Of a stretch of DNA of 47,980 nucleotides, positions 18,795-26,765 are shown piece after piece (positions within the stretch are counted from its first letter, which is position 1; each line of letters opens with the position of its first letter). The stretch spans positions 1 through 47,980 of the forward strand of contig DYMH01000008.1 of the NCBI GenBank assembly GCA_020721645.1. The letters run 5' to 3'. The translations under genes were made by a program, and so were the position numbers. The DNA is from Draconibacterium orientale. Lineage in GTDB: Bacteria; Bacteroidota; Bacteroidia; Bacteroidales; JAADGE01. The notes under the pieces were generated by a model, which worked only from the letters and a program-made list of their open reading frames with translations, made no database searches and had not been told where the DNA came from.

Positions 18795-19325
18795 TTAGTT
18801 CATCAAAGGTTTTAGATTATCCCAACGAGTATCCGGTTCGCTGTCGATTTTTTTAACGGACAATTCTTTCAATTTTTTAATCATTTCTTTATTACAAGTC
18901 GATTTACCGTTTTGGTTTTTGGGGTGTATTCGCCGAATGGGCAAACTGATATTGATGTAATCAAAAAAATGACGGGATAAATCTAAATCAATTTCTTTTC
19001 GTGATAAAATAATATTTTCATCGGCTTCTGAAATATCCGAATTTTCATCGCCAAATTCAACATTTAGTTTTGCATGAAATTCAATTTCGTGATTGAATAA
19101 GTCCAAACATCTGTCGCATTCAACTTCTACACTTCCTTTTAAGTCGATGTCGAGATTTAATGTTTCCGGAGCCTTAGTCAGATAAACTTGTATTTCGACT
19201 TGGGCATCATGTAATTCCGACTCAGGGAAAAGTAAAAAAAATACCTTATCGATATAGAACGTAAATTCGTGATTTCCTTCCGAAAGCCCTGTAAATGGTA
19301 TAATATATTGGTGTTTGGTGTCCAC
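18795..19325 (-). CDS. DUF177 (YceD) family protein
   Basis: A 176-residue protein with the DUF177 signature VEVECDRCLDLF (about residues 68-79), a Cys-x-x-Cys embedded in a beta-rich domain, an acidic middle (FGDENSDISEADENI) and a C-terminal LPIRRIHP segment followed by CNKEM and DTRWDNLKPL. YceD proteins are linked to 23S rRNA processing in plants and bacteria and are nearly always upstream of rpmF, as here (50-base gap). A TAATTTTG box lies just upstream. Confidence 0.9.
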   Translation of the reverse strand: MDTKHQYIIPFTGLSEGNHEFTFYIDKVFFLLFPESELHDAQVEIQVYLTKAPETLNLDIDLKGSVEVECDRCLDLFNHEIEFHAKLNVEFGDENSDISEADENIILSRKEIDLDLSRHFFDYINISLPIRRIHPKNQNGKSTCNKEMIKKLKELSVKKIDSEPDTRWDNLKPLMN

Positions 19326-19348
19326 AAAATTTTATCTGAAAAAACATG

Positions 19349-19356
19349 CAAAATTA
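19349..19356 (-). promoter_or_regulatory. -7 box of a Bacteroidota-type promoter for DUF177
   Basis: On the minus strand the sequence reads TAATTTTG, matching TAnnTTTG. It ends 24 bases before the DUF177 ATG. No TTG is found at the expected upstream spacing, so this is a partial match. Confidence 0.4.
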
Positions 19357-19457
19357 TATATTTATCCCGAAATAAAAAATATGCTGCAATTATTAAAATC
19401 AAATTATATTTTTCACATCAAGTATTCCCTTATATTTCAGCAAGTTAATGTTAATAA

Positions 19458-20609
19458 TTATTTTCTTAAAAGAATACAAAAAGTTGTATTTTTGTTCGGT
19501 TCCGAATTTTTTACAAATATCTTACCGGCATGGTAGCCTTCGATAATTCTTTTGGTCAGCGATAAGCCTAACCCCCACCCTCTTTTTTTTGTCGTATATC
19601 CGGGCTTGAAAACTGTTTTGTACTTTGATTTTGCAATTCCTTTTCCTGTATCGCTGACATCAATTTCGAGAAAATCTGATTTGTCTTTTAGTGAAATTGT
19701 GATACTGCCGACTCCTCCCATGGCATCAATTGCATTTTTACACAGATTTTCGATAACCCACTCAAAAAGAGAAATATTGAGAGGAATATAAAGTACGGTA
19801 TAAAGCGATGTATCAAACCTATATAACACTTTATTCGATGTTCGTAATTTGATGTATGAGATTGAATTTTCGAGAACCTGAATAATATCAACCGAAACGA
19901 GTTCAGGTGTTGAACCAATTTTTGAAAATCGTTCGGTGATTGTTTCCAAGCGGCTGACATCTTTTGATACCTCCCGCACTAAATCCGGGTCAATTTCTTT
20001 CATTTTCAGCATCTCAATCCATGCAATGAGCGAAGATATTGGTGTTCCGAGCTGATGTGCTGTTTCTTTGGACATGCCAACCCAGACTTGATTTTCTTCC
20101 GCACGCCGCGAACTGCTGAATGCCCAATAGGATAAAAGGATAAATAATGCGATGACACTGATTTGTATAAACGGATAATAAAATAATTTTGTAAGCAGCG
20201 TAGAATCGGTATAATAAACAAAATTCTTCCTTCCCTCGGAAAAGTTTATAATGATTGGAGGGTGTTCTGTTTTCATTTTCAAAAGTGATTCTTTCAAAAA
20301 TTTTTGATTTTTCGACTTTTCTTCCGAAAAATTCATTTGTGTGATGATATTTTCTTGTTCATCGACCAAAAGAACCGGAATGGTCTTGTTCTCTTCCAAA
20401 ATCTTGTACAATGTCGGGCTTACTTGCCCATTGAGAGGTATCTCTTGAATTTCGCGAAGTGTTTCTGCCCAAAGTTGTATTTTTTCCCGCTCTTGAACGG
20501 ATAATTTTCTAACCAAATCGTTTGAATATAAAATTGCAGCCAATCCAATGATTAGAGCAAATATAAGTAGTCCAAATTTTATTTTTTGTTTTTTTGAATA
20601 AATATTCAT
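19458..20609 (-). CDS. Membrane-bound sensor histidine kinase
   Basis: A 383-residue protein. Two membrane helices (about 11-29 and 146-164) enclose a ~115-residue periplasmic sensor region. The cytoplasmic part has a dimerisation/phosphoacceptor motif with His185 in SKETAHQLGTPISSL, the N box in NLCKNAIDAM, the G1 box in DTGKGI and the G2 box in GWGLGLSLTKRI. No response regulator is encoded in the window, so it is an orphan kinase here. It lies downstream of the MoxR gene with a 114-base gap and 132 bases before the DUF177 gene; the signal is unknown. Confidence 0.93.
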   Translation of the reverse strand: MNIYSKKQKIKFGLLIFALIIGLAAILYSNDLVRKLSVQEREKIQLWAETLREIQEIPLNGQVSPTLYKILEENKTIPVLLVDEQENIITQMNFSEEKSKNQKFLKESLLKMKTEHPPIIINFSEGRKNFVYYTDSTLLTKLFYYPFIQISVIALFILLSYWAFSSSRRAEENQVWVGMSKETAHQLGTPISSLIAWIEMLKMKEIDPDLVREVSKDVSRLETITERFSKIGSTPELVSVDIIQVLENSISYIKLRTSNKVLYRFDTSLYTVLYIPLNISLFEWVIENLCKNAIDAMGGVGSITISLKDKSDFLEIDVSDTGKGIAKSKYKTVFKPGYTTKKRGWGLGLSLTKRIIEGYHAGKIFVKNSEPNKNTTFCILLRK

Positions 20610-20723
20610 GTGAAGTGAATTTTTGTCATTTTTTTAAAACAAAAAATATCTTTTGTTTTGTCTTTATTCAGAGCCGTATTAAATGTTTTTTTTTAATTCC
20701 TCATTTTAAAAATATAAAATCGC

Positions 20724-21710
20724 TTAACGCGGAATTTCTACACTTTTCAGAAGTTGCTTGATTACCGTATCCGGTGTCCAACCTTCCATTTCTTTTTCAG
20801 GACTTAAAACAATTCGATGTCTCAAAACAGGGAAAATCACTTCACGAATATCTTCCGGTACTACAAAATCTCGCCCGTTAAGTGCCGCAAGTGCTTTCGA
20901 TGCGGTCATTAAGGCAATCGATGCACGCGGCGATGCTCCAAGAAAAAGAGTGCTGTTATTTCTGGTTTTCCCTATCAATTGGGCAATATATTTACGTAGA
21001 TTTTCTTCGATTTGTATTTGTTTTACTTTTTTGCGTATTTCGGCAATATCTTCTTTTTTCAGAAAAGACTTAACTGAGCTCATATCTCGATTCATCAACC
21101 CCTGATGATGTAAATTGAGAATTTGAACTTCTTCCCCATCGGTCGGATAATCAACGGTTATTTTAAACAGAAAACGATCCAATTGAGCTTCCGGAAGTCG
21201 GTAAGTTCCTTCGTGCTCCACCGGATTTTGAGTTGCCAACACCATGAAAGGTTCTTCCATTTTATAACTTGTTCCGTCCACAGTTATTTGACGTTCTTCC
21301 ATCACTTCAAACAAAGCGGCTTGTGTTTTTGCCGGAGAACGGTTTATTTCGTCAATTAACACAATATTCCCAAAAATTGGTCCGGGTTTAAACTCAAATT
21401 GCGAGCTTAATGCATTGAAAATTGAAGTTCCCAGAACATCGGAAGGCATTAAATCCGGGGTAAATTGAATACGCGAAAATTTTGCGTCGATAGTTTTGGC
21501 GGTGAGTTTGGCGGTGAGTGTTTTTGCAACTCCCGGAACACCTTCAATCAAAACATGCCCATCTGATAAAATAGCAATGAGAATGTAATCGACCATATTT
21601 TTTTGCCCAATAACATATTTACCGATTTCGCCCCGCATCCGGTCGGCGGCTTGGTTAAGTTGTTTTAAATCGACTCGATTTTGAAATTCATTATTTTCCG
21701 ACATATTCAT
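20724..21710 (-). CDS. MoxR-family AAA+ ATPase
   Basis: A 328-residue protein with the Walker A loop GVPGVAKT (57-64), Walker B IVLIDEINR, sensor 1 in VLATQNPVEHEGTY, and the C-terminal LGASPRASIAL with the arginine of the MoxR lid. MoxR ATPases act as chaperones, often with von Willebrand A and DUF58 proteins, to mature or insert metal enzymes and envelope proteins. Here it follows DUF4350 and DUF4129-like genes, a common Bacteroidota set, but the DUF58 gene that usually comes next is missing. Confidence 0.95.
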   Translation of the reverse strand: MNMSENNEFQNRVDLKQLNQAADRMRGEIGKYVIGQKNMVDYILIAILSDGHVLIEGVPGVAKTLTAKLTAKTIDAKFSRIQFTPDLMPSDVLGTSIFNALSSQFEFKPGPIFGNIVLIDEINRSPAKTQAALFEVMEERQITVDGTSYKMEEPFMVLATQNPVEHEGTYRLPEAQLDRFLFKITVDYPTDGEEVQILNLHHQGLMNRDMSSVKSFLKKEDIAEIRKKVKQIQIEENLRKYIAQLIGKTRNNSTLFLGASPRASIALMTASKALAALNGRDFVVPEDIREVIFPVLRHRIVLSPEKEMEGWTPDTVIKQLLKSVEIPR

Positions 21711-21760
21711 TTATTAAATTATCATTTTTTTTTCACAAATCATCAAACATTTATCCATAA

Positions 21761-22939
21761 TCACTGTCTTTGCTGATTAAAATCTTCTATTAATTTATTG
21801 AAATCCAACAATTCGTTTTGTAAAAGAAAATCCTGATTCGATATTTTCTCAGCTTGTATTAATATTTTGTTTATCAGTATCACATCGACACCCGTTTTTG
21901 CTGCAATTGATTCTGTTTCTTTTTGTTCAACAGTTTGCCGGCTGACAAAATAGTGCGTTCTCAACAAATCGGTAAAATAAGTAAATTTTTTCAATGCAAT
22001 ATCTTTATGATTTTGAGTGTGAAGATACAAATGCCCGAGGGTGCGTATAAAATCCAAAGATGTATTTTGCAGAGCTTTATAAACGGGAATCGTGCGTTGT
22101 CGTCGTTTTGCGGAAAAAAGCATATAAGCCAATATCGCAAAAAGCAGCAGAAAATAGCCTGCCTTCAAGGAAGGATTTGTAAAAATATAATCCAACAAGC
22201 TTTTATTTGTTTCACGTTCCGGTTTATAATATTGGTCCCATACAACATCACGATTTGGAAGATACGATAGGGCAGCAAAAGCATATTTTGAATTATCGTG
22301 TTTCAACATTACATAATTCGTAAAAACAGCAGGCTCGGTCCCGATAATGAAAAAACCATTTCCGAAGGGTATTTGTATCATATTCACCAAACTATCATTA
22401 AATGTTGAAAGTATCAAAGCGTTTGCAGTGTCAATTTTTGTAAAATAATAATCTGAATTGGCTTTGGTGATAAAAAATTTTTCGGGAATTTTCAGCGATT
22501 TATTTGCCATTCGGAAAACCGCAGTATCGGTTTTTAACAAATATTTCGAGGTAATTGAAAATCCGAGAGTATCCGAAAATTTTTCATCGAATTCAAAAGC
22601 CGATATAAAAAAGGAATTTCCGTTGCGGGCAAGATTTAAAATAATATTTCTGTCGAGCGAATCGGGAGTAAATTTTTGATTGATAATTACAAAATTTTTA
22701 TTTTCCGCCGAATTATTTTTCTGCATCTGATAATAACTTTGTTTGTTTTCTTGAATTTTTCGACCGGGAAAAATGTCATTCAAACATTGGTACAAAACAT
22801 AAGTTCCGTACGGAATTTTATCTTTACGAGACAGTGTCATAGCCCAATCTGTCGGTTTGGGTTTAAAAATTTCCCAAGCCACAAGAATCAGAAAAGCGGT
22901 TCCGAGAAAGAAATAATATTTAGTTTGAGATTTTTTCAT
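21761..22939 (-). CDS. DUF4350-type membrane protein
   Basis: A 392-residue protein with an N-terminal membrane helix (YYFFLGTAFLILVAWEIF), a ~220-residue periplasmic part of alternating strands with the family-typical KIPYGTYVLYQCLNDIFPG early on, a second membrane helix (AGYFLLLFAILAYMLFSAKR, about 263-282) and a cytoplasmic helical tail of about 110 residues. It is encoded between the DUF4129-like gene (15-base gap) and moxR (50-base gap) and probably forms a membrane complex with them. The biochemical function is unknown. Confidence 0.85.
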   Translation of the reverse strand: MKKSQTKYYFFLGTAFLILVAWEIFKPKPTDWAMTLSRKDKIPYGTYVLYQCLNDIFPGRKIQENKQSYYQMQKNNSAENKNFVIINQKFTPDSLDRNIILNLARNGNSFFISAFEFDEKFSDTLGFSITSKYLLKTDTAVFRMANKSLKIPEKFFITKANSDYYFTKIDTANALILSTFNDSLVNMIQIPFGNGFFIIGTEPAVFTNYVMLKHDNSKYAFAALSYLPNRDVVWDQYYKPERETNKSLLDYIFTNPSLKAGYFLLLFAILAYMLFSAKRRQRTIPVYKALQNTSLDFIRTLGHLYLHTQNHKDIALKKFTYFTDLLRTHYFVSRQTVEQKETESIAAKTGVDVILINKILIQAEKISNQDFLLQNELLDFNKLIEDFNQQRQ

Positions 22940-22954
22940 TAAAATTAATTGTTC

Positions 22955-23656
22955 TTAGACATTCAATTTTTGGAATAGTACTGAAAAATCTTGATTGATA
23001 TGATAAAAAAAATCGGTATTGATTTGAAATTGTCCATACCAAACATATTCATAATGCTTCGTGAGATTTTCAAACGATTTTCCGTACAAGCCCGAACGTG
23101 TTTGATTTCGATAATCTTTATTCGTTTTATCAATTTCCCAATGAATAATTTCCTTGAAGGCTAATTTTTTCAATAAATTAAGATATAAAAAACGAACGGC
23201 AAGTCGATAATTTTTTTCGACAACCGCATCTTGAATCAATTTTTCGTAATTGGTATGTAAAATATCTTCATCGTAAATTTCCAAATCGACATTTGATACA
23301 CTTTTTTTTCTTCTGAAAAAAACTGACCCAAAATTCATTCTGAACAATAAATATATTATTAGGACAAAAATTAAAAAATATATAAAATATCGAATAAAGG
23401 GTACAACTCCCGTGTCGCTGAAAATTGTTTCTAAAAACCGAAATAAATAGTTGAGTAATTTTTGAAAAAACGTAATAGGCTTTTTAACATTATCGTCATA
23501 GACAAAATTTTTATCATTTTTATAGGTTTCGATTTTATGCGAAGTTCTTAATTCGATAGTCGAACTGTCGTATCGTATTGTCGGCGGCAATTTACTACCG
23601 AGCACATTCAAAATTATTAAGCATAAAAATAAATATAACAGAGTCTTTTTTTTCAT
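22955..23656 (-). CDS. DUF4129-like membrane protein
   Basis: A 233-residue protein with a signal-like N-terminus (LLYLFLCLIILNVLGS), one membrane helix (FIRYFIYFLIFVLIIYLLFR, about 87-106) and a cytoplasmic helical domain. The C-terminal HYEYVWYGQF is the motif typical of DUF4129 proteins, which in other organisms are fused to transglutaminase domains and occur with MoxR and DUF58. It is the first gene of the DUF4129-DUF4350-MoxR series. Confidence 0.8.
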   Translation of the reverse strand: MKKKTLLYLFLCLIILNVLGSKLPPTIRYDSSTIELRTSHKIETYKNDKNFVYDDNVKKPITFFQKLLNYLFRFLETIFSDTGVVPFIRYFIYFLIFVLIIYLLFRMNFGSVFFRRKKSVSNVDLEIYDEDILHTNYEKLIQDAVVEKNYRLAVRFLYLNLLKKLAFKEIIHWEIDKTNKDYRNQTRSGLYGKSFENLTKHYEYVWYGQFQINTDFFYHINQDFSVLFQKLNV

Positions 23657-23900
23657 TTATTCCTGTCGAATTGACTTGAAATATATTAAGTCTTTTTTAC
23701 GTATTAGAAAATATGTTTCAAAGTGAACCTACAAATTGTTCCTAATTTCAAAAAAGCGAATTTAAAAATTAAACATAAACAAATAGTGTTTCTTAATTTT
23801 TTATCAAAAAATAATATTATTTAAATTTTAAAAATGTTCAAAATTAAGTAACTAAAAAAAACGACATTCGAATAATATGCTTTAAATTTAAAAATAATTT

Positions 23901-23908
23901 TAATTTTG
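23901..23908 (+). promoter_or_regulatory. Candidate -7 box for the BMC operon
   Basis: TAATTTTG fits the Bacteroidota TAnnTTTG consensus. Transcription from here would give a leader of about 88 bases. No TTG is seen at the expected -33 spacing, so the assignment is tentative. Confidence 0.4.
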
Positions 23909-23987
23909 TCATTTTTCCAAATAAACCACATTTTATTTAACTATAATATACAGTAATTTCAACGAATATCATCACAGTTAATTATTT

Positions 23988-23994
23988 AAGGAGG
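23988..23994 (+). promoter_or_regulatory. Strong Shine-Dalgarno site of the first BMC shell gene
   Basis: AAGGAGG lies 7 bases before the ATG of the first BMC-H gene. Most other starts in this window lack a recognisable Shine-Dalgarno sequence, as is usual for Bacteroidota, so this site points to high translation of the main shell protein, or to import of the locus. Confidence 0.75.
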
Positions 23995-24001
23995 AATACA
24001 A

Positions 24002-24307
24002 ATGGAAAACAATGAAATGAGAGCGTTGGGCATGATAGAAACCCGAGGTTTCGCTGCCATGGTAGAAGCATCGGACGCAATGGTTAAAGCCGCAAAAGTA
24101 GAACTTGTTGGTTATGAGCAAATTGGCGGCGGATATGTTACGGCAATCGTTCGCGGCGATGTCGCTTCGGTACGCGCCGCAGTTGATGCAGGAGTGAGAG
24201 CTGCCGAAAAAGTAGGCGAAATAGTTTCGTCGCACGTCATTCCGCGACCCCACGAAAATTTAGATACGGCACTGCCATTAAATAAAAAATCAACCAAAAA
24301 AGCATAA
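24002..24307 (+). CDS. BMC-H shell protein 1 (PduA/EutM-like)
   Basis: A 101-residue single-domain BMC protein. It has the family start [20 protein letters not shown], the lysine-containing helix and [20 protein letters not shown], in which GGG forms the loop that lines the hexamer pore, then [13 protein letters not shown] and the [13 protein letters not shown] end. Such hexamers tile the facets of microcompartment shells. A perfect Shine-Dalgarno site precedes it. It is closely similar to the BMC-H encoded at 24981, which shares a long identical block (residues about 36-62). A short Lys-rich tail (NKKSTKKA) is unique to this copy. Confidence 0.97.
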   Translation: MENNEMRALGMIETRGFAAMVEASDAMVKAAKVELVGYEQIGGGYVTAIVRGDVASVRAAVDAGVRAAEKVGEIVSSHVIPRPHENLDTALPLNKKSTKKA

Positions 24308-24312
24308 TCGTC

Positions 24313-24963
24313 ATGGAAGATTCAAAATCACACATCGACCTCAGAACATATATCTTTTTAGATTCATTGCAATTGCAGATGGCTTCTTATCTGTCCACAG
24401 TTTCTCGCGGATATTTGCCCGTAGGCGGACAAGCATGTTGTATAATTGAAATCGCACCCGGTATCGAAATCAACACCCTCACCGATATTGCACTCAAAGC
24501 CACAAGCGTAACACCCGGTATGCAAATCGTAGAGCGCGCATACGGAATGTTGGAAGTTCATTCCGACAACCAAGGCGAAACCCGAATGGCGGGAGAAGCA
24601 GTATTGAAGGCAATTCATAAAACGGAAGAAGACCGAATCAAACCACGCATACTCACCAGCCAGCTTATTAAAAACGTTGAAGATCATCACGCACAGCTTA
24701 TCAACCGAACCCGAATGGGAATGATGCTTTTGCGCGGCGACACACTGTTTGTTCTTGAAGTGGAACCGGCAGGATACGCTTATTTTGCTGCAAACGAAGC
24801 CGAAAAAGCTGCCAATATCAACATAATTGATGTGATGGGATTCGGTAAATTCGGTCGCGTTTACATCGGCGGAGCCGAAGCCGATGTTTTGGAATGTAAA
24901 AAAGCAACAGAAAGTAAATTAGCTGCAATCTCGGGACGTTCGGCAAAAGAAGATTATAAATAG
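24313..24963 (+). CDS. BMC-T shell protein, gated double-stacking type
   Basis: A 216-residue tandem-domain BMC protein. The N-terminal half runs LRTYIFLDSLQLQMASYLST ... GGQACCIIEIAPGIEINTLT ... VERAYGMLEVH, and the C-terminal half has LINRTRMGMMLLRGD, LEVEPAGYAYFAANEAEKAA and GKFGRVYIGGAEADV. This organisation matches the circularly permuted BMC-T proteins, such as those of Haliangium ochraceum, which stack as two trimers with a gated pore thought to pass larger substrates or cofactors. The gene starts 5 bases after BMC-H1 and 17 bases before BMC-H2. Confidence 0.9.
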   Translation: MEDSKSHIDLRTYIFLDSLQLQMASYLSTVSRGYLPVGGQACCIIEIAPGIEINTLTDIALKATSVTPGMQIVERAYGMLEVHSDNQGETRMAGEAVLKAIHKTEEDRIKPRILTSQLIKNVEDHHAQLINRTRMGMMLLRGDTLFVLEVEPAGYAYFAANEAEKAANINIIDVMGFGKFGRVYIGGAEADVLECKKATESKLAAISGRSAKEDYK

Positions 24964-24980
24964 ACTAAAAAAATATTAAA

Positions 24981-25274
24981 ATGACAGACAATAATTCATT
25001 AGCATTAGGAATGATAGAAACCCGCGGTTTCGTTGCAATGGTTGAAGCAGCCGACGCAATGGTTAAAGCGGCAAAAGTTGAACTTATCGGATACGAACAA
25101 ATAGGCGGAGGTTACGTTACTGCCATTGTTCGCGGCGATGTTGCTTCGGTACGTGCAGCAGTTGATGCCGGTATGAAAGCCGCAGAAAAAGTGGGCGAAG
25201 TGGTTTCGACTCACGTTATACCGCGACCGCACGGAAACGTGGACTCAGCCTTACCCTTATCACAACGCAAGTAA
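24981..25274 (+). CDS. BMC-H shell protein 2
   Basis: A 97-residue BMC-H protein, a near copy of the one at 24002: [40 protein letters not shown] with the same GGG pore loop, and [17 protein letters not shown]. Differences cluster at the ends and at a few conservative positions, so the two may form mixed facets. The similarity suggests a duplication around the BMC-T gene. The nucleotide sequence differs at many third positions, so the duplication is not recent. Confidence 0.96.
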   Translation: MTDNNSLALGMIETRGFVAMVEAADAMVKAAKVELIGYEQIGGGYVTAIVRGDVASVRAAVDAGMKAAEKVGEVVSTHVIPRPHGNVDSALPLSQRK

Positions 25275-25284
25275 TTTGTAATTG

Positions 25285-25345
25285 TTAATGGTTAATTATC
25301 AATTTATAATTAACCATTAACCATTAACCATTAACCATTAACAAT
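25285..25345. repeat. 15-bp hairpin plus TAACCAT tandem heptamers
   Basis: TTAATGGTTAATTAT (25285-25299) and ATAATTAACCATTAA (25306-25320) form a perfect 15-bp stem with a 6-base loop. The right arm continues as a tandem array of TAACCAT: four exact units (25311-25338) and a degenerate fifth. It fills the gap between BMC-H2 and BMC-P1 and ends 8 bases before the latter. A related remnant occurs at 25689-25718. Confidence 0.85.
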
Positions 25346-25353
25346 TTAAAAAG

Positions 25354-25650
25354 ATGGTTTTAGCAAGAGTTGTCGGAACGGTTGTTGCCGACCATAAATC
25401 GCCGAAGATAGAAGGAATTAAATTTCTTCTGCTCGAAAAAATAGACCCTGTAACAATGAAGGGTAAAAACGATTTCGTGGTGTCGATGGACAGCGTGGGT
25501 GCCGGTGTCGGTGAAATAGTTTTTTACGTTTCCGGAAGCAGTGCCCGATTCACGCCGGTTACAGATGGCAAACCGACAGATTCGGCAGTGATTGCCATTG
25601 TAGATTTCATTGAAAAAGACGGAGAATTTACTTTTCGCAAAAATAAATGA
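25354..25650 (+). CDS. BMC-P vertex protein 1 (EutN/CcmL family)
   Basis: A 98-residue protein of the pentameric vertex family: MVLARVVGTVVADHKSPKIE at the start, then KFLLLEKIDP, the VSMDSVGAGVGEIVFYVSGS core with the conserved glycine-rich turn, and AVIAIVDFIEKDG at the end. Pentamers close the corners of the shell. It is preceded by a hairpin/heptamer repeat and followed by 75 bases of similar AT-rich repeat sequence. Confidence 0.94.
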   Translation: MVLARVVGTVVADHKSPKIEGIKFLLLEKIDPVTMKGKNDFVVSMDSVGAGVGEIVFYVSGSSARFTPVTDGKPTDSAVIAIVDFIEKDGEFTFRKNK

Positions 25651-25725
25651 CAATACGTGAGTATTAATTGTTAAACACGAATTTTCTATTAACAATTAAC
25701 CATTAATAATTAACAACTATTGATA

Positions 25726-26013
25726 ATGATTTTAGGAAAAGTAGTCGGAACTGTCGTGAGCAATACGAACCAAATAGGAATCGACGGAGCTGTATGTTTA
25801 TTGATTGAAAAATGCAATCAAGCAGGCAAAACTCTGGGAGATTTTCTTGTGGCACTCGATTTAGTAGGAGCCGGCAGAGATGAAGTTGTAATGATTGCCG
25901 AAAGCTCAGCCGCCCGCGAAACACCGATGACCAATAATAAAGCTGTTGATGCCGTTGTTGTAGGTATTATTGATTTGATAGACGAAAACGAAAAAACCGT
26001 TTACAAGAAATAA
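25726..26013 (+). CDS. BMC-P vertex protein 2 (EutN/CcmL family)
   Basis: A 95-residue protein: MILGKVVGTVVSNTNQIGID, CLLIEKCNQ, VALDLVGAGRDEVVMIAESS and the end VVVGIIDLIDENEK. The ATG at 25726 is chosen because BMC-P proteins start directly with the first strand. It is related to BMC-P1 (25354) but has a different pore-facing loop (GAGRDE against GAGVGE). It ends 7 bases before the second BMC-T gene. Confidence 0.94.
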   Translation: MILGKVVGTVVSNTNQIGIDGAVCLLIEKCNQAGKTLGDFLVALDLVGAGRDEVVMIAESSAARETPMTNNKAVDAVVVGIIDLIDENEKTVYKK

Positions 26014-26020
26014 AGTCCCG

Positions 26021-26572
26021 ATGGAGATAAGCGTTGTAGGAGTTTTGGAGTTCAGCAGTATTGCAATCGGTATAAAATCTCTTGATGAAATGGTAAAAAC
26101 AGCCCCGATAAAAATTATCGAAGCAAAAACCATTTGTCCGGGAAAATATCTGATAATATTCGGCGGCGATGTTGCTTCCGTTGAGTTTTCGTTCAATAAA
26201 GGCATTGAAATAGGAAAAGAATATATCATTGATACACTGTTTTTACCGCAAATACATCAAGATGTTCCGCCGGCAATCGGAAATATTATCAAAATAAAAG
26301 ATTGGGACAGTATCGGCATTATAGAAACACTGTCGGTAGTTTCAGCAATTGAAGCAGCAGATATTTCAGCAAAAGTCGGAGGGGTAAAAATAATTGAAGT
26401 TCGAACCGCAATTGGTTTCGGCGGAAAATCATACATCAAAATTCTCGGCGAATTGGACAGCGTTCAAGCCGCAATGGAAGCCGGAATCGAAAAAGCAAAA
26501 AGCAAAAACCTGTTTTTCGCACAAAGCCTTATTCCGAGACCGCACCCGGAAGTTAAACCCTTTTTTATGTAA
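26021..26572 (+). CDS. BMC-T shell protein, single-layer (PduT-like) type
   Basis: A 183-residue protein with two BMC domains in tandem. Domain 1: VGVLEFSSIAIGIKSLDEMV, CPGKYLIIFGGDVASVEFSF. Domain 2: SIGIIETLSVVSAIEAADIS, AIGFGGKSYIKILGELDSVQ, ending SLIPRPHPEVKPF. Length and domain order match PduT-like trimers. No cysteine motif that would hold a central iron-sulphur cluster as in PduT is obvious; CPGK in domain 1 is the only Cys near a pore position. It closes the first group of shell genes. Confidence 0.92.
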   Translation: MEISVVGVLEFSSIAIGIKSLDEMVKTAPIKIIEAKTICPGKYLIIFGGDVASVEFSFNKGIEIGKEYIIDTLFLPQIHQDVPPAIGNIIKIKDWDSIGIIETLSVVSAIEAADISAKVGGVKIIEVRTAIGFGGKSYIKILGELDSVQAAMEAGIEKAKSKNLFFAQSLIPRPHPEVKPFFM

Positions 26573-26586
26573 ATTGAAAAATCGGG

Positions 26587-26759
26587 AAATGTGGAAATTT
26601 GAGAATGTGAAAATGAATTAAAAATGATAAATTCTCAAAATTGATTTCTCAAATCATTATACTATCTATACCAATTACAGACACAAACAAAATAATATCT
26701 TAATTTTATATTGATTTAAAATCATTTACACATTTCCAAATTCTCAAATTTTCACATTT
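26587..26759. repeat. 29-bp imperfect inverted repeat between BMC-T and the dehydrogenase gene
   Basis: 26587-26615 and 26731-26759 are inverted copies with 26 of 29 positions matching by eye; the shared core reads AAATTTGAGAAT. They flank about 115 AT-rich bases. The right arm ends 6 bases before the dehydrogenase start, so pairing in RNA could sequester or present that start. Nothing else is seen in the gap. Confidence 0.8.
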
Positions 26760-26765
26760 TAAAAT

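Larger units (their letters stand above)
23657..24001. other. Divergent intergenic region upstream of the BMC locus
   Basis: 345 bases, very AT-rich, between the start of the minus-strand MoxR cluster and the first BMC gene. It must hold both promoters. A TAATTTTG box at 23901-23908 faces the BMC genes and a weaker CAAAATTA (TAATTTTG on the minus strand) lies at 23839-23846. No regulator-binding palindrome, riboswitch or small gene stands out. Confidence 0.6.

Noticed and set aside
25311-25345. CRISPR-like repeats
   Set aside because: Units are 7 bases in direct tandem without spacers and no cas genes are present.
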